Below, piece by piece: positions 45,061 through 54,375 of a stretch of DNA of 64,000 nucleotides. The stretch covers positions 50,476 to 114,475 of the forward strand of contig JAIESQ010000028.1 in assembly GCA_019745975.1 (NCBI GenBank). The letters run 5' to 3'. This stretch comes from Pirellulales bacterium (GTDB lineage: Bacteria; Planctomycetota; Planctomycetia; Pirellulales; JAEUIK01). Made by a program: the position numbers and the translations under genes. The notes under the pieces are model-generated. The model was not told where the DNA came from, made no database searches, and was given only the letters and a program-made list of their open reading frames with translations. How positions within the stretch are numbered: position 1 is the stretch's first letter; the number at the start of each line of letters is the position of its first letter.

Positions 45061-46077
45061 ATGCCCAAGCTCGTCAATCGCGAAATTCGCCTCCGCAGCC
45101 GCCCCGACGGGATGCCCTCGGCCGACAACTTCGAATTGGTCGAAGGCTCGGTGCCCGAGGCCAAGCCGGGCGAAATCCTGGTCCGCAATCTCTGGATGTC
45201 GGTCGACCCGTATATGCGCGGCCGCATGATCCAGCGCCGCAGCTATGTGCAAGCGTTCGAGGTGGGCAAGGTGCTCGAAGGGGGCTCGATCGGCGTGGTG
45301 GTCGACTCGAAGAACGAACGCTTCGCCGTTGGCGACCACGTGCTGGGGATGCAAGGCTGGCGCGACTATTGGACCAGCGACGGGCGCGGCGTCGGCAAGG
45401 TCAACCCGCAGCTCGCCCCCGTGCAGGCGTATCTCGGCGTGCTGGGCATGCCGGGGCTAACCGCCTACGCCGGGCTACTCAAGGTCGGTGAATTGAAAGA
45501 CGGCGAGAACGTGTTTGTCTCCGGCGCGGCAGGCGCGGTCGGTTCGCTGGTCTGCCAGATCGCCAAGATCAAAGGCTGCCGGGTGATGGGCTCGGCCGGG
45601 TCCGACGACAAGCTCGCCTGGCTGCGCGAGGAGGCGGGCGTCGACTACGCCTTCAACTACAAGAACACGAAGGCCCTTGGCGCCGAAATGAGCAAGGGGC
45701 TGCCCGAGGGGATCGATGTTTACTTCGAGAATGTAGGTGGCCCGCAGCTCGAAGCGGCGTTGCTGCACATGCGCGATTTCGGTCGCGTGGTGGTGTGCGG
45801 GCTGATCTCGCAATATAACGACGCGCGGCCCGAGCCCGGCCCCAGCACGCTCGGCATGGTGATCCTGCGGCGGCTGCGCATCCAGGGCTTCATTGTCACC
45901 GATCATGCCGACCTGCGCGAGCGGTTTTTGTCGGACATGGCTGGCTGGATCGCGGCTGGCAAGATCCGCTGGAAGGAAACGGTGTACGAGGGGCTGGAGC
46001 GGGCGCCCGACGCTTTTCTTGGCTTGTTCCGGGGCGAGAATCTCGGCAAGATGCTGGTGCGGATCGCCGAGAAGTAG
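45061..46077 (+). CDS. curA: NADP-dependent CurA-type reductase (MDR family)
   Basis: 338 residues. LRSRPDGMPSADNFELVEG and WMSVDPYMRGRM are typical of the CurA/leukotriene B4 dehydrogenase group. The NADP-binding motif is VSGAAGAVGSLVCQIAKIKGC (about 149-169), and the substrate loop reads YFENVGGPQLEAALLHM. It reduces the double bond of enones or similar substrates using NADPH. No zinc-binding residues are present, as expected for this branch. Confidence 0.9.
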   Translation: MPKLVNREIRLRSRPDGMPSADNFELVEGSVPEAKPGEILVRNLWMSVDPYMRGRMIQRRSYVQAFEVGKVLEGGSIGVVVDSKNERFAVGDHVLGMQGWRDYWTSDGRGVGKVNPQLAPVQAYLGVLGMPGLTAYAGLLKVGELKDGENVFVSGAAGAVGSLVCQIAKIKGCRVMGSAGSDDKLAWLREEAGVDYAFNYKNTKALGAEMSKGLPEGIDVYFENVGGPQLEAALLHMRDFGRVVVCGLISQYNDARPEPGPSTLGMVILRRLRIQGFIVTDHADLRERFLSDMAGWIAAGKIRWKETVYEGLERAPDAFLGLFRGENLGKMLVRIAEK

Positions 46078-46107
46078 GCGCGCCGCGCGAACCTGGCCGT
46101 TCGATCC

Positions 46108-47754
46108 ATGACGTCATCTGTTGAGCCCGCCTTCGAGCCCGCGACCTGGTCCGAGCTCGATTTCACGCAGCGGCTGCGCGTGTCGACGCGGGATTATATA
46201 CTGCGCGGGTGCGCGATTCCGCTGTCGGCGTACCTGTTTCACGCGGTGAAGCTAGCGCTGTTTGTCGCCGGCTGGTTCGTCGTCTGCTGGTTGACGCCGG
46301 GGCTCGGCGGCGTTGGCCAGTTGGGGGAGTGGGTCTATCGGCCGATCGCTTTTCAGAAGGCCGTGCTCTGGGCCGGGTTGTGGGAAGTGCTGGGCCTGGC
46401 GTCGATGAGCGGCCCCTTGGGGCTGCGCGTGTGGCCGCCGTTCACGGCGTTTTTGCAGTTCGCCCGCGTGGGGACGACGAAGCTCGCGCCCTTTCCCGGC
46501 GCGCCGCTCGTTGGCGGCTTTACGCGCACCCGGTTCGATGTGCTTTGCTATGTCGGCTATGTGGCGGCGGTCGTCTATGCCTTGGTGCAGCCCGAGCTAC
46601 AGCCGCTCGACTTTCTGCCGCTGGTGATTCTGTTGCCGCTGTGCGCGCTGGGGGATCGCGTGGTGCCGCTGGCGGCGCGCTGGGAGCATCATTTCGCGAT
46701 GTGCGTTTGCTTCTTGCTGGCCGGCGATTGGATTGCCGCCTGCAAGTGGGTGCAGTTGTCGATCTGGTTTTGGGCTGGCGTTTCGAAGCTGACGGTCGCC
46801 TTTCCGTATGTCGTGGCGATCATGGCGGCCAACAACCCTTCGATGCGCAGCCATGCGCTGCGTCGGGGGCTGTTTCGCGCCGCGCCCGACGATTTGGCGC
46901 CGTCCGCGGTGCCTAAGCTGATGGCGGTCGCCGGCACGTTGCTCGAATTCGGCACACCGCTGGTGTTTCTGTTCGTCACGCACGCCGGTCCGCTGCAATG
47001 GCTGGGCGTGGCGCTGATGCTCGCGCTGCACGGCTTCATCTTGAGCAACATGCCGATCGCGGCGGTCTTCGAATGGAACGTGTTCAGCGTGTTCGCGGGT
47101 TTGTTCTTGTTTGTCGGCCATCCGGAAGTGAGCTTGTTCGACGTTGGCTCGCTGCCGCTGGTGTTGTATCTCGTCGTCGCCTTGCTGGTGCTGCCGGTGC
47201 TGGGGAACTTTTTTCCGGCGAAGGTTTCGTTCCTGATCTCGATGCGCTACTACGCCGGCAACTGGGCCTGGGCGGCGTATCTGTTTCGCGGGCGCAGCTT
47301 CGAGAAGCTCGGGCAAGTGAAGCGCGTGGGGCCGACGCTGCTGGAGCAACTCGAACGGTTTTTCGCGCCGGCCCGGGCCGTGCAGATTCACGAATCGTTC
47401 AACGCCTTCCGCTCGATGCACCTGCAGGGGCGCGTGCTGGGACTGTTGTTGCCGCGCGTGCTCCAAGGGCGCGCTTCGCAGGAGTACACCTGGGTCGACG
47501 GCGAGCTGGTCGCCGCGTCGGTGCTGGGCTGGAATTTCGGCGAAGGGCACCTCTACGACGAACGCTTCCTGGCGGCCATCCAAAGTCAGTGCCACTTCGA
47601 GCCCGGCGAGCTGCGGGCCGTGTGCGTCGAGGCGCAACCGTTGTTCGGCTCCGCGCTTCATTGGCGGATCGTCGACGCCAGCGAGGGAACCCTGGCCGAG
47701 GGTTACGCGGAGCTTTCGGATCTGGCCGGCCGCGCGCCGTGGGATTGCGGGTAG
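46108..47754 (+). CDS. DUF3556-like multi-helix membrane protein
   Basis: 548 residues with about ten membrane helices between residues 35 and 400, then a soluble C-terminal domain (about 410-548). It resembles the DUF3556 transmembrane family known from actinobacteria, and the VKD-carboxylase/HTTM-like pattern of helices (EFGTPLVFLFVTHAGPLQW, ALHGFILSNMPIAAVFEWNVF). It is followed by a phytoene-desaturase-like FAD gene (172 bases apart), a pairing that suggests joint action on a lipid or isoprenoid. Function not known. Confidence 0.65.
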   Translation: MTSSVEPAFEPATWSELDFTQRLRVSTRDYILRGCAIPLSAYLFHAVKLALFVAGWFVVCWLTPGLGGVGQLGEWVYRPIAFQKAVLWAGLWEVLGLASMSGPLGLRVWPPFTAFLQFARVGTTKLAPFPGAPLVGGFTRTRFDVLCYVGYVAAVVYALVQPELQPLDFLPLVILLPLCALGDRVVPLAARWEHHFAMCVCFLLAGDWIAACKWVQLSIWFWAGVSKLTVAFPYVVAIMAANNPSMRSHALRRGLFRAAPDDLAPSAVPKLMAVAGTLLEFGTPLVFLFVTHAGPLQWLGVALMLALHGFILSNMPIAAVFEWNVFSVFAGLFLFVGHPEVSLFDVGSLPLVLYLVVALLVLPVLGNFFPAKVSFLISMRYYAGNWAWAAYLFRGRSFEKLGQVKRVGPTLLEQLERFFAPARAVQIHESFNAFRSMHLQGRVLGLLLPRVLQGRASQEYTWVDGELVAASVLGWNFGEGHLYDERFLAAIQSQCHFEPGELRAVCVEAQPLFGSALHWRIVDASEGTLAEGYAELSDLAGRAPWDCG

Positions 47755-47925
47755 CCACCGAGGGGGACGGTTTTTGCCACAGAGGGCACCGAGGACACAG
47801 AGTATCTTGATTCCGGTCCGCGACACGGGAACAGAGATGACGAACCCGTACTAACCTTCTTCCACTTGACAATCAACGCAGCCGCTCTGTGGCTAACTAC
47901 GCCTGCTCAGTTACCTCGGTGGCGA
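47755..47925. repeat. Spacer with GCCACAGAGGGCACCGAGG-type repeat
   Basis: A block near 47777 (GCCACAGAGGGCACCGAGG) recurs in related form at 49379-49411 and inverted near 49562-49585. Confidence 0.5.
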
Positions 47926-49374
47926 ATGCCGCGATCCTCCCAGCGTGATCCGCTCGACGCCGTCGTGATCGGCTCGGGGCCCAATGGCCTGGTCGCCGCG
48001 ATTGAGCTGGCCCGCGCCGGCCGCTCGGTGATGGTGCTCGAAGCGGCCGACCAGATCGGCGGCGGGCTGCACTCGGCGGCGCTCACGCTCCCTGGCTTTG
48101 TGCACGATGTTTGCTCGGCGTGTCATCCGATGGGGGTGCTGTCGCCCGCCTTGCAAAGCATGCCGCTGGCCGAACATGGGTTGCGCTGGATTTTTCCGCC
48201 GGCGTCGGTCGCGCATCCGCTCGACGATGGGCCCGCCGTGCTGTTGCGGCGCTCGCTGGCTGACACCGCCGCGGAATTGGGAGCTGACGCCCGTGCGTAT
48301 GAGCGACTGATCGCGCCCTTCTTGCCCCGGCCTGAAGTGCTGTTGGGCGATCTGTTGGGCCCGTTGCGATTGCCGCGCGGACCCTTGCGGATGGCGCGGT
48401 TTGGGCTGCAGGGGATGTTGCCGGCGGCGGCGCACTTTCGTTGGCGGTTTGGCGGCGTGCGGGCCCGCGCGCTGTTGGCCGGCTGTACAGCCCATTCGAT
48501 CCTGTCGTTCGATCGGCTGTTCACCAGCGCCGTCGGCATGATCTTCGCGCTCACCGGCCACTTGACCGATTGGCCCGTGGCCGCCGGCGGATCGCAGTCG
48601 ATCGCCGACGCGCTGGCGTCGTATTTGAAATCACTCGGCGGCACGATCGAGACGGGGCGCCTGATTCGCTCGCTCGACGATTTGCCCCCCGCACGCGTGG
48701 TATTGCTGGACACCAGCCCCGACCAGTTGGCACGGCTTGGTGAGTCGCAACTGCCGGCCGGTTACGTGCGCCGGCTGCGGCGCTATCGCTATGGGCCGGG
48801 CGTGTTCAAGCTCGACTACGCGCTAGCTGGTCCGATCCCCTGGCGCGATCCTCGCGTGCTCGAAGCGTCGACCGTCCATGTCGGCGGCACGCTCGACGAG
48901 ATCGCCGCGGCCGAAGCCGACGTATGGAGCGGCCGGCACGCCGAGCGTCCCTTCGTGATGGTCGTGCAGCAGAGCCAGTTCGATGCATCGCGCGCGCCAG
49001 CCGGCCAGCAGACCGGCTACATGTACTGTCATGTGCCGGCGGGCTCCGACATCGACCAGACCGATGCGATCGAGCGGCAGATCGAACGCTTCGCGCCGGG
49101 CTTTCGCGATCTGATATTGGCCCGGCATGCGACGCGAGCCGTCAACTTCGCCCGGTTGAATCCGAATTTTGTCGGCGGCGCCGTGACGGGCGGCGCGGCC
49201 GACGTATATCAGTTGTTCACCCGCCCGGTCGCGCGGCTTGATCCGTATTCGACGCCGAACCCGCGATTGTTTCTTTGTTCGGCATCGACCCCGCCCGGCG
49301 GCGGCGTCCACGGCATGTGCGGCTGGTTCGCGGCCCGAAGTGCGCTCAAGAGGCTGCGCAAAGCCACGAAGTAG
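47926..49374 (+). CDS. FAD-dependent oxidoreductase, phytoene-desaturase-like
   Basis: 482 residues from the ATG at 47926. The N-terminal FAD motif is DAVVIGSGPNGLVAAIELARAG (about 10-31), then EAADQIGGGLHS. The C-terminal end FLCSASTPPGGGVHGMCGWFA is the signature of the NAD(P)/FAD desaturase group (GxGxPGGGxxG type). It probably introduces double bonds into, or oxidises, a lipid or carotenoid-like molecule. Its neighbour is the DUF3556-like membrane protein. Confidence 0.85.
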   Translation: MPRSSQRDPLDAVVIGSGPNGLVAAIELARAGRSVMVLEAADQIGGGLHSAALTLPGFVHDVCSACHPMGVLSPALQSMPLAEHGLRWIFPPASVAHPLDDGPAVLLRRSLADTAAELGADARAYERLIAPFLPRPEVLLGDLLGPLRLPRGPLRMARFGLQGMLPAAAHFRWRFGGVRARALLAGCTAHSILSFDRLFTSAVGMIFALTGHLTDWPVAAGGSQSIADALASYLKSLGGTIETGRLIRSLDDLPPARVVLLDTSPDQLARLGESQLPAGYVRRLRRYRYGPGVFKLDYALAGPIPWRDPRVLEASTVHVGGTLDEIAAAEADVWSGRHAERPFVMVVQQSQFDASRAPAGQQTGYMYCHVPAGSDIDQTDAIERQIERFAPGFRDLILARHATRAVNFARLNPNFVGGAVTGGAADVYQLFTRPVARLDPYSTPNPRLFLCSASTPPGGGVHGMCGWFAARSALKRLRKATK

Positions 49375-49821
49375 ATTATTTAGCCACCGAGGGCACGGAG
49401 GACGCCGAGAGAGAATGCACTTTCGAACCGTCCGAGTTGGTCTAATCGTTGCTCGCTGCGCAGCAATGTGGTGTTGTTCGATTTTGGCCATGCGGCGGAG
49501 TGGTGTAAATCGCCGTTCGCCGCGCAGCGGCCGAAAGCGTCGCAACAGTGGCTCCCAGTCCTCCCCCTCTGTGTCCTGTGGCAAAACAAAAAACTCCGTG
49601 GCCCGCTGGGTGGCCCGGCTGCTTGCAGCACGCTCGCTCCGCGAGCCGAGCGGAAACTGCCGCAGGCACAAGAAGCTAGTCATGCCGCGAAGAGTCTTGC
49701 AGCCGCGTCGATTTCAGAAGGTCGCTTGTCGCTGCGCCCGTGTTGCCGTGTCGTGAAGCGAACGTGCCGCAAGCGGCTGGGCCACCTGCGGAGCTGCACC
49801 TTGAGCGGCGGCCTTACTCCT
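49375..49821. repeat. Repeat-rich spacer
   Basis: Begins with AGCCACCGAGGGCACGG-type repeat (49380-49411). An imperfect inverted pair lies at 49608-49645 and 49751-49788 (GGTGGCCC.GC.GCTTGC.GCACG). No credible gene. Confidence 0.5.
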
Positions 49822-50310
49822 TCACGCCGCTGCTTCGTTGGGAATCGTAAACCGTCGCCCGGCAACTCGAAGTCCCTGGGCCGCTAGCGATCTTCCTTGG
49901 GGAGAGGTCTGCGTGAACGAAGTCCTATTGCTTGAGATCCAGACGAACTCACGGTGGAACGCATTCAGCCTCGGCGCCGAGTCCCGAAGCCATCTCCTCA
50001 GCCAATCGAGTTTTCTCAGAATGGAATTCACTTCGCCTTCGGTTGTCGGATGCACCTCGACCCAATAAACCATCTCTTCATTCCTGTTTGACGGCTGATG
50101 TCCCACTCCATAATCCCAGCGCGAATCGCCTGGGTTTGACCGCGCGAGCGCGGCGTCTAAATTCACGCTTCCGGTCAGCCGACCATTGTCTTCCGCAACC
50201 AGTCGCGGTCGATCTCGACGCAATAGCGATTGCTTGCCCGGGCGCCACGCGGCTTCCAGGCGAGGTGTCGCTTCAACCGCATTGTGAAATAATTCTGTTC
50301 GATTGGCCAC
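49822..50310 (-). CDS. Unknown 162-residue protein, partner of the AAA ATPase
   Basis: GTG start 12 bases after the ATPase stop, with GAGGG just upstream, so the two genes are translated together. The protein is acidic to neutral without membrane helices. Notable segments are SRWDYGVGHQPSNRNEEMVYWVEVHP, split as WDYGVG and VYWVEVHP, then EVNSILRKLDWLRRWLRD, FVWISSNRTSFTQTSPQGR and LAAQGLRVAGRRF. The mix of strands and helices, and the E-V-H core strand, suggest a small alpha/beta domain that could be a nuclease or toxin, but no family is recognised. The pair with an ABC/OLD-type ATPase is the key clue. Confidence 0.65.
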   Translation of the reverse strand: MANRTELFHNAVEATPRLEAAWRPGKQSLLRRDRPRLVAEDNGRLTGSVNLDAALARSNPGDSRWDYGVGHQPSNRNEEMVYWVEVHPTTEGEVNSILRKLDWLRRWLRDSAPRLNAFHREFVWISSNRTSFTQTSPQGRSLAAQGLRVAGRRFTIPNEAAA

Positions 50311-50322
50311 GACAGCCCTCGC

Positions 50323-51456
50323 CTACGTGCCGGCATTCGCCACAGCCCGCGCTACGGCTGCATTGGCACGCCCGCTGAACTCGCTGAGACCGCCCCAACT
50401 TGACTCGCCGACCGCTTCGCCATCAGGTTCCAACTCCGAGATATCGTGCGCGCGGCCTGTTGCCGAGTCGAAATAGTAAACCTTGAGTTGCTTGTTTTTA
50501 GTCTTTTCGATCACTTCTTGAAGATTCTGCACCTTGGGCGCCTCAAACATTTCAAGATAGGCTTGCCACGACGCTCCGCTTTCCCGCAGGTGCCGCATTG
50601 CCCAGACCATCTCTAACACCTGGGGAGAATGCGTTGACAGGCAAACTCGATATCCACGGGCCACCAATTCCAGAATCATCAGGAGCACGACATTGATGGC
50701 GCGGGGATGCAATCCCATTTCCAGCTCTTCGATCACGGCCCATTGGATGTCCGCGCGCCGAGTTACCTTTGTAGGTGGCATAAGCCAATAGAGTCCCAGC
50801 AGCAGCGGCACGAATTCACGTTGTCCGGCCGACCAAACCATATACGGCAATGGCGTATGATCGCTGCCCAGCACGAGGCGCTTTTGAGATTGCGCCTTGT
50901 CAATTTCCAAGCGAAACTTGGCGAACACATCACGTTCTAACAGCTGTCGAAATTCGACCTTGAGCCGACGCTCGACGGGGAATAACTGCTCACCGAACCG
51001 CTCAACCAGGATTCGCAGTTTTTCGCTGAAGTCGCGCACTGCAAATGGGTCACCAGCTGCGTAGTCGGTGAAGGGACGCGGCCAACCGTTTCGCAGTGCC
51101 AGAACCCGCTGCGCCGGTATGTAAAACAGGTTCTCGACCTTGTCCCTGCGTTTCCAGCCAATCCAGCTCGGAAGGTCGATTACCCGACCGTTCCATCGCA
51201 ATTCACTGGCCGGCGCTCGCCAAATCGCCCGCATTCCTTCGCCAAAATAAGCGTCGAAAAACTGCGGCAGTTCGCCGGACCAGTCCAGTCCATGACGTCG
51301 CATTTCGTCTTGGACGTACCCCATGTCCACGGCCAGTTTCAAAAACTGCAGCGCGATACTCTTGCCGGTAGCCTGGGGGCCAACTAAGACCGTGAGGTCG
51401 CCGAAATGGATATCAGCCTCGTTGATTTGGCCAATGTTCGATAGTCTTAAATGCAC
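50323..51456 (-). CDS. ABC/OLD-like AAA ATPase
   Basis: 377 residues from the GTG at 51456, chosen because AAGGA lies six bases before it; a TTG at 51549 would add 31 residues. Walker A GPQATGKS (residues about 26-33) follows the LSNIGQINEADIHFGDLTVLV strand. The ABC-type signature is WSAGQREFVPLL, Walker B is WAVIEELEMGLHP with a double Glu, and the switch His is in LSTHSPQVLEM. This is the AAA_21/OLD-like group found in many defence systems (OLD, PARIS, Septu). No TOPRIM nuclease domain follows, so the effector is probably the small downstream partner. Confidence 0.88.
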   Translation of the reverse strand: MHLRLSNIGQINEADIHFGDLTVLVGPQATGKSIALQFLKLAVDMGYVQDEMRRHGLDWSGELPQFFDAYFGEGMRAIWRAPASELRWNGRVIDLPSWIGWKRRDKVENLFYIPAQRVLALRNGWPRPFTDYAAGDPFAVRDFSEKLRILVERFGEQLFPVERRLKVEFRQLLERDVFAKFRLEIDKAQSQKRLVLGSDHTPLPYMVWSAGQREFVPLLLGLYWLMPPTKVTRRADIQWAVIEELEMGLHPRAINVVLLMILELVARGYRVCLSTHSPQVLEMVWAMRHLRESGASWQAYLEMFEAPKVQNLQEVIEKTKNKQLKVYYFDSATGRAHDISELEPDGEAVGESSWGGLSEFSGRANAAVARAVANAGT

Positions 51457-51635
51457 GCTGTATCCTTCACGTCGGACGGCCAATTGTACGTCGGCGGCGG
51501 GTCGAGAGTTAGATGGATAGGCATGGCTCGCCGGTTGGGCTTGGAACAATTGGCTGTGGAGTCATAACCGCGACGCTTTGCAGCCCTGGCCATTCTATCC
51601 TCGTACCTGTTACCTCGCGCATGAGACGCAGCCCG

Positions 51636-52619
51636 CTACTTCCCCAGCTTCGTGATCAAGAACTTCTCGATCGAGCCGTAGGTCGTGTCCTCGTGGCCGG
51701 GGTACGACACGACGCACTCGACGCCCGCGGCCTTCATCCGCTCGGCGCATTGCACGCCGTACATCGCCGAGTGGGTCGGATCGTCCTCTTCCTGGCCCAC
51801 CTTGGGGGGTGACTTCTGCCGCGGGTAGTCGAAGTAAATTGGCGGGTCGTCGCTGGTGACCAATTCGATCGGCGAATACTCCTTGATCCAGGGAAGCACT
51901 TTTTCGCGGTTGGCGATCAACAGCTCGAACTCTTGCGGCCGGGTGCGGCCTGGCGCGGCGAAACCAAACGCATGGCCTCCGTAAATCGCGTTGGGGATCC
52001 ACTCGCGGAGCTGTTGAGGATCGAGCGAGGTTTGCGCGCCGCTGACCGCCGCGCAGGAGAGCCGCGTCGATTGCCGCGCGATCGGGTCGTCGCTCTTCGG
52101 GTCGGCCAGGTCGTCGTGCAGCGCCAACCAGCACGAGGTGCAGGCGCCGGCCGAGCCGCCGGTCGCCCCCACACGGGCCGGATCGAGGTTCCACTCTTTC
52201 GCTTTGGAGCGAATGGTTTGCAAGGCCCGGGCCGCGTCGTACAGGCAGGCTTTCACCGGCGGATCGACGTTTTGCTCCATCGCCTGGAGGATGAAGCGGT
52301 AGTTGATCGCGGCGACCGAGATGCCGGAGTCGAGGTAGGGCTGAATCGCGCCGGTGCCGTAGCCGGTCTTGTCGCCCCCCATCCAACCGCCGCCGTGGAT
52401 CAAGAGCACAACCGGTGTCGGCGTGTCGGACTTCGCCTGCCAGAAGTCGAATTTCTGCCGCTCGGAGTCCGTGGCGTAAACGTAGTCGGCCACGGTGGGG
52501 TCGGGGCGTTCGGCCGGCTGCCGCCGCTGTTGCCCGCGAACCGAAAAGGGAGACGCAACTAACAGCAAGACGATGAGCGGAGCGCTGAAACGGCGGACCG
52601 AAACGAGCGGCGTAAACAT
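51636..52619 (-). CDS. Secreted alpha/beta-hydrolase (esterase)
   Basis: 327 residues with a signal peptide (1-29). The oxyanion motif LLIHGGGWMGGDKTG (about 71-85), nucleophile elbow GGSAGAC, and the late Asp/His region (VVSYPGHEDTTYGSI) match BD-FAE/HSL-like esterases. It would hydrolyse esters in the periplasm. The substrate is unknown. Confidence 0.88.
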   Translation of the reverse strand: MFTPLVSVRRFSAPLIVLLLVASPFSVRGQQRRQPAERPDPTVADYVYATDSERQKFDFWQAKSDTPTPVVLLIHGGGWMGGDKTGYGTGAIQPYLDSGISVAAINYRFILQAMEQNVDPPVKACLYDAARALQTIRSKAKEWNLDPARVGATGGSAGACTSCWLALHDDLADPKSDDPIARQSTRLSCAAVSGAQTSLDPQQLREWIPNAIYGGHAFGFAAPGRTRPQEFELLIANREKVLPWIKEYSPIELVTSDDPPIYFDYPRQKSPPKVGQEEDDPTHSAMYGVQCAERMKAAGVECVVSYPGHEDTTYGSIEKFLITKLGK

Positions 52620-52876
52620 GGCAAAGATCCTTGGATGTGCGAGATGGGGTGCGTTCGGGCAAACTTCGCGCGAATCAGACTACTACGCCCGACGGAGAAA
52701 AGCACGCCGGACCTGAGGTACTTCCAGGAGCAGTTTGAAGAGTCAACATCCGAGAGAGCACTGGCGGAGCCAGTGGCACCCAAGCGTGAATAGGGTTGTC
52801 TTTTCGCGATCGCGACCCAGCCGGCAAGCGGCTGGGCCGCCCGAGCCAGTCGCACACAGCGCGCAGAGCCTGACGG
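52620..52876. repeat. Spacer with GTGCCACTGCT-family half copy
   Basis: CACTGGC (52759-52765), loop GGA, GCCAGTG (52769-52775), then GGCACCC (ending 52781) is a short member of the family. GCAAGCGGCTGGGCCGCC lies near 52820 and resembles the spacer repeat at 49,770. Confidence 0.55.
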
Positions 52877-54211
52877 TCATTCTCCCGCCGCGCCATTGCC
52901 TTCTGTCGCCGGCAGCGAGACGAGCAGCCGATCGATGCGCTGTCCGTCCATGTCGACGACTTCGAGATGAACCGCATCCCAATCGGTGCGGTCCCCCACG
53001 CTGGGAATGCGTCCCAACTGATCGAGGACCAGCCCGGCCACGGTGGTGACGTTGCGAGGCACGGCGGCCTCGGGAGTCTTCAAACCCAGCACTTCGATCA
53101 AATCGTCGATCGGCACGCGACCATCGACGAGCCAGCTATGGTCGTCGCGGCGAACGATCGCTTCGGCACGATCGCGATGGTGCTCGTCGCGGATCTCGCC
53201 GACGAGCTCGCTTACCACGTCTTCGAGAGTGACCATTCCTTCGGTGCCGCCGAACTCGTCGAGCACCAGGGCCAGTTGCGTTTCCTTCTCCTGAAAGAAC
53301 TCCAGCAGCCGATCGAGCGGCAGCGTCTCGGGCACGAACAGCGCAGGGTGCAACAGTTTCCGCAAATCGATGGGCCAGCCGAGGTATTGCTGGCGAAAAA
53401 CATCCTTGATGTGGACAAAGCCGATGACGTGGTCGAGATCACCTTCGTAGACCGGCAGCCGTGAGAAGCCCGCCATGGCGATGGTGCCGATGACTTCCTC
53501 GGCCGGGGTGCTGACATCCAGCGCGTCGAGCTCGATGCGAGGGCGCATAACGTCGCGCACGGTGCGTTCGCCGAGCTCAAGGGCGCCCAGGGCCAGCTTC
53601 TGTTCGGCCGGTTCGAGCAACCCTTCGGCTGTACCAGCCCTGATCAGGTGCTGGATGTCCTCCATCTGCACCGATGGCTCGCCAGACTGTCGGATGCCGA
53701 AGACCGCCAGCACCAGATCGGTCGAGAGGCCGATGAACCAGACAATCGGGCGGGCGATCTGCGCCAAAAGCTGCATCGGCAAGGCGACGAACCGCGACAG
53801 CGCCTCGGCATAGCGCAAGGCCAAACGCTTGGGGACCAGCTCGCCTAACACCAGCTCGAAGTAGGCGATCGCCACGCCGACGAGGACGAGCGCCAGGTCG
53901 TCCCAATGCTCGGCCAGAAAGCCGACCTTGAAGCGGGCAAGTTCCTGCGCGATGTGAGGCGCCAGGCGGGCCCCCCCAAAGGCCGCCGCGAAAGTGCCCA
54001 CGACAGTAATGCCAACCTGCACGGTGGAGAGGAAGCGGTTGGGGTTGCTGGCCAGATCGAGGGCAACTCGGGCTCGGCGGTCGCCGTCCGCGGCTTGCTG
54101 TTCGAGCCGACCCCGCTTGGCGGCGATGACGGCGATCTCGGCCCCGGCGAAAAAGCCGTTGGCCAGCAACAGCGCCACGACAATCAGGATTTCCCAGAGA
54201 AATGGCGGCAA
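52877..54211 (-). CDS. CNNM/CorC (HlyC) family transporter-like protein
   Basis: 444 residues, TTG start with GAGG eight bases upstream. The N-terminal DUF21/CNNM domain has about three to four helices (NGFFAGAEIAVIAAKRGR, VGITVVGTFAAAFGGARLA, YFELVLGELVPKRLALRYAE). A pair of CBS domains (about 210-340: VRDVMRPRIELDALDV, LDEFGGTEGMVTLEDVVSE) and a C-terminal CorC_HlyC domain (SWLVDGRVPIDDLIEVLGL) follow. Proteins of this type are linked to magnesium or cobalt efflux. Confidence 0.93.
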   Translation of the reverse strand: MPPFLWEILIVVALLLANGFFAGAEIAVIAAKRGRLEQQAADGDRRARVALDLASNPNRFLSTVQVGITVVGTFAAAFGGARLAPHIAQELARFKVGFLAEHWDDLALVLVGVAIAYFELVLGELVPKRLALRYAEALSRFVALPMQLLAQIARPIVWFIGLSTDLVLAVFGIRQSGEPSVQMEDIQHLIRAGTAEGLLEPAEQKLALGALELGERTVRDVMRPRIELDALDVSTPAEEVIGTIAMAGFSRLPVYEGDLDHVIGFVHIKDVFRQQYLGWPIDLRKLLHPALFVPETLPLDRLLEFFQEKETQLALVLDEFGGTEGMVTLEDVVSELVGEIRDEHHRDRAEAIVRRDDHSWLVDGRVPIDDLIEVLGLKTPEAAVPRNVTTVAGLVLDQLGRIPSVGDRTDWDAVHLEVVDMDGQRIDRLLVSLPATEGNGAAGE

Positions 54212-54375
54212 CCTATCGACCTCGATGCGGACGGGAGCAACTGGCGACGCGGCGCGGGAAGAGGGTCGCCGGTGGCCGCGCGATCGGCGCCAACGGTTCG
54301 TCCCGCTGGAAATTCGTCCTCGCGCGGCGCCGCGCGATCGCGGCCAATCGCCGCACGACCATAATTGGTAACAAC

